Positions 35,383-44,453 of a stretch of 64,000 nucleotides of DNA are shown here, one piece after another; position 1 is the stretch's first letter, and each line of letters starts with the position of its first letter. This DNA is from Miltoncostaea sp963771025 (GTDB taxonomy: Bacteria > Actinomycetota > Thermoleophilia > Miltoncostaeales > Miltoncostaeaceae): positions 186,001 through 250,000 of the forward strand of contig CAVYRL010000004.1 of NCBI GenBank assembly GCA_963771025.1, written 5' to 3'. A program made the position numbers and the translations under genes. The notes below the pieces were generated by a model. That model was not told the DNA's origin. It saw only the letters and a list, made by a program, of their open reading frames with translations, and searched no databases.

Positions 35383-35561
35383 AAGCATCATGCGCCGATC
35401 CAAGATGCCCCTCCAATGCCCCCGGGTGTCGGGAGGGTGCTCCCAGGGTCGGCACCGCCCTTCCGACAATCCCGCGCGAGATGAGGCCCGATGACCGACG
35501 CTGGTCCGCACCTCGATCGCCGCGTCGCGCCGCCGGCTGTCGCCGCCATGAGGAAGTACCG

Positions 35562-37526
35562 ATGAAGCGGCTCCTGATCCCCCTGATGGTCGGCACGCTG
35601 GTCGCGAGCGGCGTCGCGGTTGACGGCGCCATGGCCGAGATTGCGTTGACTCCTCCGGTGTCCGGCGATCAGACACTCCCCCGCGACCAGAGGGCCAAGG
35701 TGCCGGCCATCCCGGCCTTCTCGCCCTCGCGCGACACCGTGACCCTGCCCGCCGACGGCCGCGGTGCGGTCGGCGTCCTCGCCCTCCCGGGCGACGAGGT
35801 CGGCCCCGGGCCCGAGTACGACGCCCTGCAGGTGATGGGCGTCCCCGCCCAGGTGACCTCGATCGAGGAGGACCTCTCGCGCTTCAGGGTCGTGATCCTC
35901 GCGGGCACGGCCGACGCGGCGTCCGTCGACCAGGCGGCGGCCGCCAAGCTGACCGACTTCGTCGCATCCGGCGGATCGTTGATCGCCGAGGCGGCCACCG
36001 CCGGGACCCTGCGTCCGCTGCTCGGCATCGACTCCGTCCGCGAGTCTCAGGCGCGTGACAGGCTGGTGCTCTGCGCGGCATGCCATCCCTCGCTCCTCGA
36101 CGTGACCGGCAAGACCGAGCGCACGATCGAACTCGACGACGTCCAGAAGGGCGCGGGCATCGGCACGGTCGGCTACCGCCCCGCGCCCGATGCGCAGGTG
36201 CTCGGCACCTTCAACGACGGCTGGAGCGCGGTCCTGGCGCACCCGTACGGGAGCGGCGTGGCCTACACGGTCGGCGCCCGCATCAGCGATCTCGTGACCC
36301 GGCACCTCGAGGGCGCCCGCTTCTCGGCACGGCGCGGCTACGTCAACGGCCCGGAGGCCGACGGCGACGCCTGGCTGCTGTGGCTGCGCGGCGTGTGGCA
36401 GAACGCCTCACCGGGCGGCGTCACCCTCTCCACCCTTCCGGCCGGCGTGCGGGCCCCGGTGGTGATGACGATCTCGGCCAACTGGGGCGAGGGCGTCATC
36501 AACACCCCGGCGTACCTCAAGACGATCCGCAAGCTCGATTCCGACGCGGCGACCACCGTCTTCGTCGCCACCCACACCCGCACGGACTGGCTCGACTCGG
36601 GCTACTTCCGGACCTCCGGCAACGATGCCCCCGAGGCGAACGACAAAGCCCTGGAGGAGATCACGAAGCTCGGCGCCGAGCTCGGCGCCCATGGGGTCTC
36701 GCACTCGCCGGTTTTCAACAGGTTCCCCATCGGGACGGGCAGCGAGACGTGGGCGAACTACGACCCCTTCGTGGTCAGCCGCACGGTGACCACGGGGGGC
36801 AGCGTCCTCGGTGAGCTGCGCGTCTCGCGCGCCCTGCTGCTCAAGTTCGCGTCGAGCGTCAAGAGCTTCCGCGCCCCCTACCTGCTCACGCCGCGCACCC
36901 TCGCGTCCGCGGAGGACGCGGTGGGCTACCGCTACGAGTCGTCCAGCACGCAGGGATGGACCCAGACGGCGTTCCCGTTCCATCCGCCGCGCCTGGACGA
37001 CAGGGGCTCGGCCAACGTCATCAGCTTCCCGATCGCGGTCGAGGACGAGGCGTCCGGTGGCCTGGCGAAGCGCATCGAGAAGGCCGCCGACGTCATCGAG
37101 GCGAACGCCTCCAACGGCGCGCCCTCGACGGTGCTGATCCATCCCACCGCGGGCGTCAACCGCGAGGCGATCGACGACCTGATCAGGGAGCTGCGCGACC
37201 GCTTCGGCAAGGGGCTCTCCATCGAGTCGGTGGAGTCGTTCGGATCCTTCTGGTGGCAGCGCGAGCGGCTGGCACTGATGGTCGGGCCCGGCTCGCCCGC
37301 CGCCGTCGCGACGTGCGGCAGCGACCTGGCCGTGAGCTTCTCCATCGGCAACACCAGCGCCGAGCGGGCCACCCGCCAGGCGCTCAAGGTCGCCAGCCGG
37401 TCGCTGACCCGCGCGGAGATCGACAACGGCGAGAAGAAGCCGACCACGGTCGAGGTGGAGGACGGCGTCATCCAGCTGCCGTCCATCGACGCCCACCACA
37501 CGCTCACGGGCACCCTCTGCCCCTGA
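35562..37526 (+). CDS. Secreted polysaccharide-deacetylase-like protein
   Basis: This 654-aa protein has a signal peptide (about residues 1-27). The N-terminal region resembles an amidotransferase-like domain (RVVILAGTADAASVDQAAAA, VASGGSLIAEAA, to about 230). The C-terminal half (about 310-600) resembles the NodB deacetylase fold: APVVMTISANWGEG, LGAHGVSHSP, SFRAPYLLTPRTLA and TVLIHPTAG. The usual catalytic Asp-Asp motif reads NWGEG, so catalysis is uncertain. AGGAAG is five bases before the ATG. A 5-codon ORF (35548-35565) ends by overlapping this ATG. Confidence 0.7.
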   Translation: MKRLLIPLMVGTLVASGVAVDGAMAEIALTPPVSGDQTLPRDQRAKVPAIPAFSPSRDTVTLPADGRGAVGVLALPGDEVGPGPEYDALQVMGVPAQVTSIEEDLSRFRVVILAGTADAASVDQAAAAKLTDFVASGGSLIAEAATAGTLRPLLGIDSVRESQARDRLVLCAACHPSLLDVTGKTERTIELDDVQKGAGIGTVGYRPAPDAQVLGTFNDGWSAVLAHPYGSGVAYTVGARISDLVTRHLEGARFSARRGYVNGPEADGDAWLLWLRGVWQNASPGGVTLSTLPAGVRAPVVMTISANWGEGVINTPAYLKTIRKLDSDAATTVFVATHTRTDWLDSGYFRTSGNDAPEANDKALEEITKLGAELGAHGVSHSPVFNRFPIGTGSETWANYDPFVVSRTVTTGGSVLGELRVSRALLLKFASSVKSFRAPYLLTPRTLASAEDAVGYRYESSSTQGWTQTAFPFHPPRLDDRGSANVISFPIAVEDEASGGLAKRIEKAADVIEANASNGAPSTVLIHPTAGVNREAIDDLIRELRDRFGKGLSIESVESFGSFWWQRERLALMVGPGSPAAVATCGSDLAVSFSIGNTSAERATRQALKVASRSLTRAEIDNGEKKPTTVEVEDGVIQLPSIDAHHTLTGTLCP

Positions 37527-37535
37527 GCCGGGGGT

Positions 37536-38321
37536 TCAGCGCGTCGCGCGATCCCTGCCGCGGCGCCGGGCGATGCCCGCCACATAGCGTCGGCGCAGGG
37601 GCCCGGGCAGCCAGCGGCCGATCGCCTTCATCGCGAACGTCATGCGGCGCGGGAAGGCGATCTCGGCACGTCCCGCCTCCAGGCCGTCGACGATGATCGT
37701 CGCGGCCTCGGGCGCCTCGATGACGAAGGGCATCTCGAAGTCGTTCTGCTCGGTCAGCTCGGTGGTCACGAAACCGGGGGCGACCACGGTGACGGCCACT
37801 CCGGAGCGCTCACCCGCGAGGTCGGCGCGCAGGCTGTCGCACATGCTGATCAGGAAGGCCTTGGTCGCGCCGTAGGCCGAGGCCATCGGCAGCGCGGCGA
37901 ATCCGGTGACGCTGGCGACCACCGCGATGCGCCCCCCGCGGCGCCGGCGCATGTCGGGCAGCACGGATGCGATGCAGTTGACCGTCCCCATGATGTTGAC
38001 CTCGATCTGGGGCCGGAAGACGTCGGGAGTGAAGTCCTCGGGGAGCACCGGCGTGTAGGTGCCGGCGTTGAGCAGCGCGATGTCGATCCGTCCGTGCGCC
38101 GCGATGATCTGCCCCACCAGGGCCGATATGCCGTCGGCGTCGGTGACGTCCCCGGGGGCGGGGAACACGCCGGGGACGCGAGCGGCCAGCGCCTCCAGCG
38201 CGTCGGCCCGGCGGGCGGTCGCGACCACCACCGCGCCGCGTCCGGCCAGCTCCTCGGCGACCGCGGCGCCGATGCCCGCGGAGGCCCCGGTGACCCAGAC
38301 GACCTTGCCGGTCAGCGCCAT
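37536..38321 (-). CDS. Short-chain dehydrogenase/reductase
   Basis: This 261-aa SDR has the NAD(P)-binding TGASAGIGAAVAEEL, the NAG motif (LLNAGTY), catalytic Ser in VVASVTGFAALPM and the YGATK catalytic Tyr/Lys pair. The C-terminus is basic and hydrophobic (RRMTFAMKAIGRWLPGPLRR), which suggests membrane-associated substrates. Its ATG overlaps the TGA of the upstream fusion gene as TGATG. It is the last gene of the FAD oxidoreductase, fusion, SDR operon, so it probably acts on lipid intermediates. Confidence 0.88.
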   Translation of the reverse strand: MALTGKVVWVTGASAGIGAAVAEELAGRGAVVVATARRADALEALAARVPGVFPAPGDVTDADGISALVGQIIAAHGRIDIALLNAGTYTPVLPEDFTPDVFRPQIEVNIMGTVNCIASVLPDMRRRRGGRIAVVASVTGFAALPMASAYGATKAFLISMCDSLRADLAGERSGVAVTVVAPGFVTTELTEQNDFEMPFVIEAPEAATIIVDGLEAGRAEIAFPRRMTFAMKAIGRWLPGPLRRRYVAGIARRRGRDRATR

Positions 38322-40375
38322 CAGAAGGCCAGCCGAGGCGAGGGGTCGCGCGGCAGCGACTCGTTGAACGGGCGGGTCAGGACCAGCTGGTAGTCGTGCA
38401 GGGCTCTCACGCGGAACGCGGCCTCGCAGAAGGCGAGGTAGAACTCCCACGTGCGCACGAACCGCTCGTCGTAGCCGAGGGCGAGCACCTCCGCGCGGTT
38501 GGCGAGGAAACGCTCGCGCCAGAGCTGCAGCGTGCGGGCGTAGTGGAAGCCGATGTTCTCGACGCCGTGCACGATCAGCTCGGACGAGCCGGTCATGGCC
38601 CGGGTGACGGCCTCCAGGGACGGGATCAGCGCGCCGGGGAAGATGTAGCGCCGGATCCAGTCGTCGCCGCGCCGGTAGCGCTCGTACCGCTGGTCCGGGA
38701 CGGCGATCGTCTGGATGCAGGCGACGCCGTCGGGCCCCAGCAGGCGGTCGACCGCTGCGAAGTACACCGGTAGCTCCCGGTGCCCGATCGCCTCCAGCAT
38801 CTCGATCGAGGCGATGTGGGTGAAGGTTCCCGCGAGCGTGCGGTAGTCCTGGAGAAGGATCGTGACGCGGTCGGAGAGCCCGGCCTCGGCGATGCGCGCG
38901 CGCGCCAGATCGGCCTGCTCGTGCGACAGCGTGAGGCCGGTGACGCGGGCGCCGAACTCGCGCGCGGCGTGCAGCGCGAAGCCGCCCCAGCCGCAGCCGA
39001 TCTCCAGGACGTGCGAGTCCTCGTCCAGGCCGAGCTTCTCGCAGATGCGCCGGTACTTGGCCTCCTGGGCCTCCTGGAGCGACATCTCGGGGCGCTCGAA
39101 CACGGCGCAGGAGTAGGTCCACGAGGGATCGAGAAAGAGCGCGTAGAGATCGTTGCCGAGGTCGTAGTGGTATTGGATGTCGCGCTGCGCGCCGGGCAGA
39201 TCCGAGCGTCGCGGCAGGCGCGGGCGGCGCCGCTGGAGCGCGGTGAGGGCCGATCCCGGGAAGCGATGGCGTGCGCTCTCGGCGGTCACAGCGAGCGTCT
39301 CCATGAGGGCCACCAGGTCGTCGCTCGACCAGTCGCCGGCGGTGTACGACTCGCCGACGGCGAGGCGGCCCCGCGTGGCCAGGCGGCGCCACAGGTCGCG
39401 CGAGGCGACGGTGATCTCCACGTCGGGCCCGGTCGCCGGATCGCCGCCGCGGCGGACGGTGCCGTCGGGAAGCCGTACCGAGATGCGGCCGCGCGCGGGT
39501 GAGCGCAGGGCCCACATGGCGGCGCGCCGCGCCAGCGGGGTGAGCGGCGAGCGGCGCGCGCGGGGGAGGGGGTTGAGCGCGCGGCGCGTGGGTGCCGGCG
39601 CGGGGGCCTCGGCCACGGACCCCTCGCCGGGGGAGAACCGCGGCTTGTGGTGGAACGGCACCTTCTTCATCGCGAGCTTCACCGCCTGCCAATGGATGAG
39701 ACCGGTCACCTGCTGGGACATGAAGGGGTAACGCGTCAGCGCTCGGGCGAGGGCGGCGTTGGTGAGCGGGCGCCGACGGCCGGTGAGCTCCGCCCAGAAC
39801 GGGCGCGTGTCGCCCTCCACGATGCCCACTCCGGCGTGAACGCGCTCACCGGGCTCGGTGAAGGAGAAGCGGTAGGTCTGCTCCATGCCGAAGAAGGGCG
39901 AGACGTGCATCAGCTTGCGGTGCTCGTACACGCGCCGCGCGCCGTCCTGGACCTGGTTGTCGGCGGTCAGCAGGTACGGGAGGCGCTCGCCGAAGGTGTT
40001 GGAGACCTCGGCCACGATCGCCGCCAACTCGCCGCCGGCCCGGTAGCAGTAGAAGTAGCTCACCGGGTTGAAGACGTGGCCGAGCAGTCTCAGGTTGGTC
40101 AGCAGCACCACGCGGCCACCGTCGAGGGTGAGGCCCCGCTCGGCGAGGAAGGCCACGATGTTGTCCTTCACCGGAAGGTCCGGGTCTCCCAGGTGGTCCC
40201 CGTCGCGGAAGGTGAGCAGGTTGGCGCGGTTGTAGCCGAACAGCGCCAGGCGCCGGTCGAGTTCGGGAAGCTCGTCCAGGTCGAGCCCGTAGAAGCAGAC
40301 CGGATACCGGAAGACGTTGCGGGTGGGCAGGGTGCGCGCGTGCAGCAGCGTGCCTTCGTACAGCGCCGACCTCAT
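38321..40375 (-). CDS. DUF1365-cyclopropane fatty acid synthase fusion protein
   Basis: This 684-aa protein joins two families usually encoded separately. Residues 1-245 are DUF1365 (VFRYPVCFYGLDLDELPELD, LGHVFNPVSYFYCYR, PFFGMEQTYRFSF). After a Pro/Ala/Arg linker (about 250-285), residues 290-684 are a CFA synthase with YHYDLGNDLY (402-411), SAM motif VLEIGCGWGG (456-465) and FYLAFCEAAFRV near the end. CFA-type enzymes transfer a methylene or methyl group from SAM to unsaturated acyl chains of phospholipids. The frame is continuous with no start-like gap. It overlaps the FAD gene by 4 nt upstream and the SDR by 1 nt downstream. Confidence 0.88.
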   Translation of the reverse strand: MRSALYEGTLLHARTLPTRNVFRYPVCFYGLDLDELPELDRRLALFGYNRANLLTFRDGDHLGDPDLPVKDNIVAFLAERGLTLDGGRVVLLTNLRLLGHVFNPVSYFYCYRAGGELAAIVAEVSNTFGERLPYLLTADNQVQDGARRVYEHRKLMHVSPFFGMEQTYRFSFTEPGERVHAGVGIVEGDTRPFWAELTGRRRPLTNAALARALTRYPFMSQQVTGLIHWQAVKLAMKKVPFHHKPRFSPGEGSVAEAPAPAPTRRALNPLPRARRSPLTPLARRAAMWALRSPARGRISVRLPDGTVRRGGDPATGPDVEITVASRDLWRRLATRGRLAVGESYTAGDWSSDDLVALMETLAVTAESARHRFPGSALTALQRRRPRLPRRSDLPGAQRDIQYHYDLGNDLYALFLDPSWTYSCAVFERPEMSLQEAQEAKYRRICEKLGLDEDSHVLEIGCGWGGFALHAAREFGARVTGLTLSHEQADLARARIAEAGLSDRVTILLQDYRTLAGTFTHIASIEMLEAIGHRELPVYFAAVDRLLGPDGVACIQTIAVPDQRYERYRRGDDWIRRYIFPGALIPSLEAVTRAMTGSSELIVHGVENIGFHYARTLQLWRERFLANRAEVLALGYDERFVRTWEFYLAFCEAAFRVRALHDYQLVLTRPFNESLPRDPSPRLAF

Positions 40376-41613
40376 GTGGGCGCCCCCAGCCCGGCGGCCG
40401 CCCGCAGGCCGGAGGCGAGCCCGTCCTCGTGGAAGCCGAAACCCTGGTACGCGCCGCAGAAGAACGTGCGCCGGCGCCCGTCGATGCTCGGCAGCCGGCT
40501 CTGCGCCGACAGCGATGCGAAGGTGTAGAGGGGGTGGGCGTACTCGAACCTGCGGATCACGCGCTCCGGGTCGATGGAGTCGTCGCGGTTCAGTGTGACG
40601 CAGTAGTGCTCGGGCTCGTCGAGCATCTGCAGCTTGTTGAGGTAGTAAGTCACGGTGGGGCGCGCGTCCGACCCCGGCGCCGCGTCGATCAGGTAGTTCC
40701 ACGAGGCCCGCGCCCGGGGCCGGCGCGGCAGCAGGCGGACGTCGGTGTGCAGCACCGCGCTGTTGGTGGTGGTGCGGAAGGCCCCGAGCACCTCGCGCTC
40801 GAGGTCGTCCGCGTCGCTCAGCATCCCCAGGGCCTGGGGGGCGTGTGCCGCGATCACGACCGCGTCGAAGCGGCGCAGCGTGTCGTCGGCCGTCCGCACC
40901 GCGACCCCGTCGGCGTCGCGGCGCACCTCGCGGACCGGCGTCCCCAGGTGGAGGCGCTCGCCGAGCGGCGCGGCGATGGCATCCACGTACGTGCGGCTGC
41001 CCCCGACCACGGTCAGCCACTGGTGGCGGCGGAATCCGAGCAGCCCGTGGTTCTGGAAGAAACGCACGGCGTAGGAGACCGGGAAGTCCAGCGTCTGGGC
41101 CGGCGCGGTCAACCAGAGCGCCGACGTGAACGGCACCAGGTAGAGATCGCGGAAGGCGCGCGAGTACCCCTCGGCGAGGACGTACTCGCCGAGCGTGGTG
41201 CGCGAGTAGCGGCGCTCCAGCGCGTTGGTCGCCGTGCGCAGGAAACGGATGATCTCGCGCAGCAGCCGGGCGAACGCCGGGTGCACCAGGGCCCGTGGCT
41301 GGGACCACAGCCGCACCGCGGCGTACTCGAGCCCGGTCCGCTCGCAGCTCACCGAGAACGACATGTCCGACTTCTGCACGCGCACGCCGAGCTCGCGGAA
41401 GAGGCGCGTCAGCCGAGGGTAGTTGTGGATGTTGTGGACCAGGAATCCCGTGTCCAGGTCGAGGGGCCCTCCGCCCGCGCCGGCGACTCTGACCGTGTTC
41501 GCGTGACCGCCCGCGCGGGTGTCGCGCTCGAACACCTCGACGTCGTGCGCGCGCGCGAGGGCGCGGGCCGCTCCGAGCCCCGCGATGCCCGCTCCGACCA
41601 CGGCGATCCTCAT
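40372..41613 (-). CDS. FAD-dependent oxidoreductase (flavin amine-oxidase-like)
   Basis: This 413-aa protein begins with the FAD-binding motif VVGAGIAGLGAARAL and has GGHANTVRV, the substrate-domain segment YLVPFTSALWLTAPAQTLDF and the C-terminal FFCGAYQGFGFHEDGL. The family is the amine-oxidase-like flavoproteins that co-occur with DUF1365 and CFA synthase in lipid-modification clusters. It is the first gene of a tightly overlapping operon and starts 87 nt from the divergent desaturase. Its substrate is probably a modified fatty acyl chain. Confidence 0.87.
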   Translation of the reverse strand: MRIAVVGAGIAGLGAARALARAHDVEVFERDTRAGGHANTVRVAGAGGGPLDLDTGFLVHNIHNYPRLTRLFRELGVRVQKSDMSFSVSCERTGLEYAAVRLWSQPRALVHPAFARLLREIIRFLRTATNALERRYSRTTLGEYVLAEGYSRAFRDLYLVPFTSALWLTAPAQTLDFPVSYAVRFFQNHGLLGFRRHQWLTVVGGSRTYVDAIAAPLGERLHLGTPVREVRRDADGVAVRTADDTLRRFDAVVIAAHAPQALGMLSDADDLEREVLGAFRTTTNSAVLHTDVRLLPRRPRARASWNYLIDAAPGSDARPTVTYYLNKLQMLDEPEHYCVTLNRDDSIDPERVIRRFEYAHPLYTFASLSAQSRLPSIDGRRRTFFCGAYQGFGFHEDGLASGLRAAAGLGAPT

Positions 41614-41651
41614 CGGAGTGACCGGTGGGCGGATGGGGGTCTGAACGTCAT

Positions 41652-41688
41652 CTCATCCGTATACGTTGCTGATACGTAGATGGATGAG
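41652..41688. promoter_or_regulatory. 37-bp imperfect palindrome between divergent lipid genes
   Basis: CTCATCC (41652-41658) mirrors GGATGAG (41682-41688), and TACGT (41662-41666) mirrors ACGTA (41674-41678), about a centre at 41670; 15 of 18 base pairs match. ATACGT also occurs twice in the same direction, 11 bp apart. It occupies most of the 86-bp gap between the FAD oxidoreductase and desaturase, and so is a good operator candidate controlling both. Confidence 0.6.
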
Positions 41689-41699
41689 GGGAGCCGAAC

Positions 41700-42692
41700 A
41701 TGTGGCCCCTCACTCCTCCCACGCCTACGGAAAGCTGGCATCTGGTGACTGAGGTAACGGCGACCGGCCCGCCGGTCGCGACCGTGCGCGAGAGCACGAG
41801 CATCCCGAGCCGGATCGTGACGCTCATCGCGGTGCTGGTGCCGCCGATCGGGGTGCTCTCGGCCATCGGGCTGCTGTGGGGTGTCGCCGTGCGGCCCGTG
41901 GATGTGATCCTGCTCCTCACCCTCTACACGGTCTGCGGCCTGGGGATCACGGTGGGCTACCACCGGCTCTTCTCCCACAAGGCCTTCGCCACCGGCCCGG
42001 CCGCCCGCGGCCTCCTCGCGATCCTCGGCTCGATGACGGTGCAGGGGCCCGTCACCCAGTGGGTGACCGACCACCGCAAGCACCATGCGCTGTCGGACAG
42101 GGATGGCGATCCGCATTCCCCCCACGGGCACCGCGACGGCCTGCTGGGCGGCCTGGCGGGCTTCCTCCACGCCCACATGGGCTGGCTGCTGACCACCAAG
42201 GGAATGGAGCGCGGCCGGCGGTACGGCCGCGACCTCTACGAGGACCCGGTCATCCGGCGGATCGACCGCATGTACCTGCTCTGGGTGGTGCTGTCCCTGG
42301 GGATCCCCTTCGCGGCCGGATACGCCGTGGAGCCCACCCTGAAGGGCGGACTGACAGGCCTCGTCTGGGGTGGACTGGTGCGCATCTTCCTGTTCCACCA
42401 CATGACCTGGAGCGTCAACTCGGTGTGCCACACGTTCGGCCGCCGGCCCTACGAGACCTCCGACGAGAGCCGCAACAACTGGATCGTGGCGCTGCCGACC
42501 TTCGGCGAGGGCTGGCACAACAACCACCATGCCTTCCCGGGATCGGCCATCCACGGCCTCGAGCGCCGCCAGGTGGACGTCAGCTGGTGGACGATCCGCG
42601 TCCTCGAGCGCCTCGGGTTGGTGTGGGACGTCAAGCGGCCCACGCCCGAGCGGCTGGCTCGTCGCGCCCTTCAGACGCCCAGGTCGGCCTGA
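41700..42692 (+). CDS. Membrane fatty acid (acyl-CoA/acyl-lipid) desaturase
   Basis: This 330-aa membrane di-iron desaturase carries all three histidine boxes: HRLFSH, HRKHH and HNNHH. Membrane segments lie near residues 37-80, 98-110 and 190-225. It would introduce a cis double bond (probably delta-9), supplying the unsaturated chain that the divergent DUF1365-CFA fusion could modify. The ATG at 41700 follows GGGAG; a GTG at 41745 is the alternative. The gene ends in a 22-bp convergent overlap with the hydrolase gene. Confidence 0.9.
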   Translation: MWPLTPPTPTESWHLVTEVTATGPPVATVRESTSIPSRIVTLIAVLVPPIGVLSAIGLLWGVAVRPVDVILLLTLYTVCGLGITVGYHRLFSHKAFATGPAARGLLAILGSMTVQGPVTQWVTDHRKHHALSDRDGDPHSPHGHRDGLLGGLAGFLHAHMGWLLTTKGMERGRRYGRDLYEDPVIRRIDRMYLLWVVLSLGIPFAAGYAVEPTLKGGLTGLVWGGLVRIFLFHHMTWSVNSVCHTFGRRPYETSDESRNNWIVALPTFGEGWHNNHHAFPGSAIHGLERRQVDVSWWTIRVLERLGLVWDVKRPTPERLARRALQTPRSA

Positions 42693-43330
42693 AACCGGGT
42701 CACCTGCTCGTCCATCAGGCGCAGCCAGGTGTGCGCGCGGGGCGCCGGGATCAGCAGCCCGCCCGGTCCGGGGAACGCGATGGCGTGGGTGCCGCCGCGG
42801 ATCGGCGTGTAGGTGGCCTCGACGCCGGCCGCCAGGGCGCGCTCGTAGCCGGCGCGCGAGCTGGACGGGGAGACGCCGGGGAACCCGAGGAATCCCCCGT
42901 CGAGGGTGCCGTGCAGAACGGCGAAGCGGCGGCCGGCCAGGCGGGCGACATCCACCCTGTCGGGGATCCAGGGGGCGAGCCCGACGACGGTGCCCACGGA
43001 GGGGCGGTCGGCGGCGCTGACGGCGACCGCCCCTCCCATCGAGTAGCCGACCAGCAGCGTCGGCCGGCCGCTCGGGTCGGCGACCGCGTCGAGCGCGGCC
43101 ACGGCGTCCTCGACGCACATGTCGAGGCGCTTCCACGACCGGATGCGGTAGCGCACCTCGTGGAAGGCCACGTCGGGGTGGCGCTTCGTGAGATGGCCGA
43201 TCAGCCAGCGATAGCCCGAGTTGAACTCGCCGCGCTTCACCGCGCCGGTGCCGCCCCCCAGGCACACGACGCGCGGACCGTCCTGCGGGCCGGTGCGGCG
43301 CATCACGGCGCCGCTCGCGAGCGGGATCAA
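42671..43330 (-). CDS. Alpha/beta hydrolase
   Basis: This 219-aa protein has the nucleophile elbow GYSMGG (Ser as nucleophile), an acid-containing loop LHGTLDGG and a catalytic-His candidate in GGTHAI. Layout resembles small dienelactone-hydrolase or acylglycerol-hydrolase-like enzymes. Its start is a TTG at 43330 that overlaps the previous gene's TGA as TTGA, so the two are coupled. The substrate is unknown. Confidence 0.78.
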   Translation of the reverse strand: MIPLASGAVMRRTGPQDGPRVVCLGGGTGAVKRGEFNSGYRWLIGHLTKRHPDVAFHEVRYRIRSWKRLDMCVEDAVAALDAVADPSGRPTLLVGYSMGGAVAVSAADRPSVGTVVGLAPWIPDRVDVARLAGRRFAVLHGTLDGGFLGFPGVSPSSSRAGYERALAAGVEATYTPIRGGTHAIAFPGPGGLLIPAPRAHTWLRLMDEQVTRFQADLGV

Positions 43331-43650
43331 CCGCGCCGCGCGAGGAAGCCGGCCGCGCCGATCGCGGCGAACCCCAGGGTCGAGGCGAGCAGGGCGGGCC
43401 GCCCACGTCCATAGCGCGCCGAGTCGGCGAGGTCGAAGAACACGCGGAGGCCGATCGCGGCGCGTGGATCGGACGCCGCGACCAGGGTCACGGCGCTTCC
43501 CATGTCACGCACGGCCAGGGCGCGCACCTCCGAGGGGGAGGCGCCGATCGACTCCGCGACGCGCTCGGTGCGCGCCAGCGCGAGCACCACCCAGCCGCCA
43601 CAGACCAGGGCAAGGAATCGCGCCCACGAGCGCTGGGTCACCGGAATCAC
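43327..43650 (-). CDS. Small membrane protein, unknown family
   Basis: This 107-aa protein has an N-terminal hydrophobic segment (LALVCGGWVVLALA) and a C-terminal one (LLASTLGFAAIGAAGFL), with SEVRALAVRDMGSAV between them. It faintly resembles DUF4267-type membrane proteins. The GTG start has TACGGT eight bases upstream and no ribosome binding site, so it may be leaderless. It is coupled to the hydrolase through a TTGA overlap. Confidence 0.6.
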   Translation of the reverse strand: MIPVTQRSWARFLALVCGGWVVLALARTERVAESIGASPSEVRALAVRDMGSAVTLVAASDPRAAIGLRVFFDLADSARYGRGRPALLASTLGFAAIGAAGFLARRG

Positions 43651-43696
43651 CGCCGATCACCGTAGCGAGGACCCCGCGCCCGGCGTCGGGGATCGG

Positions 43697-44422
43697 TCAG
43701 GTGCGGGTGATGATCACCGGCGTGCCGGCCTTCGCGTAGCGCGCGGTCGTGGCGAGCGCCGGCTCGGAGAGGATGACGCACCCGTTGCTGGAGACCGCCC
43801 CCACGCGCCAGCCGTGTCCCGACCCCGCGCCGTGGATCGCGGTCAGGCCGTCACCGCCCATGAACGACTTCAGCGTCGGGGAGTGGGCCGTCAAGGTGAG
43901 GGTGTACCTGCCGTACACGCTCCGCCATCCGGGCAGCGTGAGCACGGGGTCCTGGATCGCGAAGCGACCGACCGGCGTGGGCGTCCCCGGCCGTCCGATC
44001 CCGGCGGGGTACGCCGCCAGGCGACGCGTGCCGCGCCAGATCTCCATCCGGCGCGAGCGCAGATGCACCTCGAAGCGGACGCGGGTCGTGCTGAGCCGCA
44101 CGCGATTTGCGCGCACCCATCCGTTGAGCTGGTTGGGCCGGATCGGCAACTGCACGCGCACCCACGCGTGGCCGGCGGCGTCGGTGTGACGACCGGTGAC
44201 CATCAGCCGCTGAACCGATCCGGACCACGTGGTCGCACCGATCAGGCGCATCCGCGGTTTGGCGTCAACGCGCGGGGCGCCCCGGGCCGTGGACGCGACC
44301 ACCACGCGGGCGGTGACCGTCGGCCGCGCGCGCTGCTCCAGGGGCTCGGCCGCGGTCGCCATCGGCGCGAGCGCCAGCAGGGCGAGCGCGGCGCAGCATG
44401 CGAGGGCACGAAGGGACGACAT
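43697..44422 (-). CDS. L,D-transpeptidase (YkuD domain), exported
   Basis: This 241-aa protein has a signal peptide (about residues 1-25, ending MATAAEP), an SH3-like region (about 40-110) and a YkuD catalytic domain. The domain has TPTPVGRFAIQD, TAIHGAG and the catalytic cysteine motif SSNGCV (family SHGCR/SNGCI). These enzymes form 3-3 peptidoglycan cross-links or attach proteins to peptidoglycan, outside the membrane. GGGAGG lies about 18 bases upstream, so the exact start is uncertain. Confidence 0.87.
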   Translation of the reverse strand: MSSLRALACCAALALLALAPMATAAEPLEQRARPTVTARVVVASTARGAPRVDAKPRMRLIGATTWSGSVQRLMVTGRHTDAAGHAWVRVQLPIRPNQLNGWVRANRVRLSTTRVRFEVHLRSRRMEIWRGTRRLAAYPAGIGRPGTPTPVGRFAIQDPVLTLPGWRSVYGRYTLTLTAHSPTLKSFMGGDGLTAIHGAGSGHGWRVGAVSSNGCVILSEPALATTARYAKAGTPVIITRT

Positions 44423-44453
44423 ACATAGTGCGTCGTCGTCCTCCCGTTTTTAC

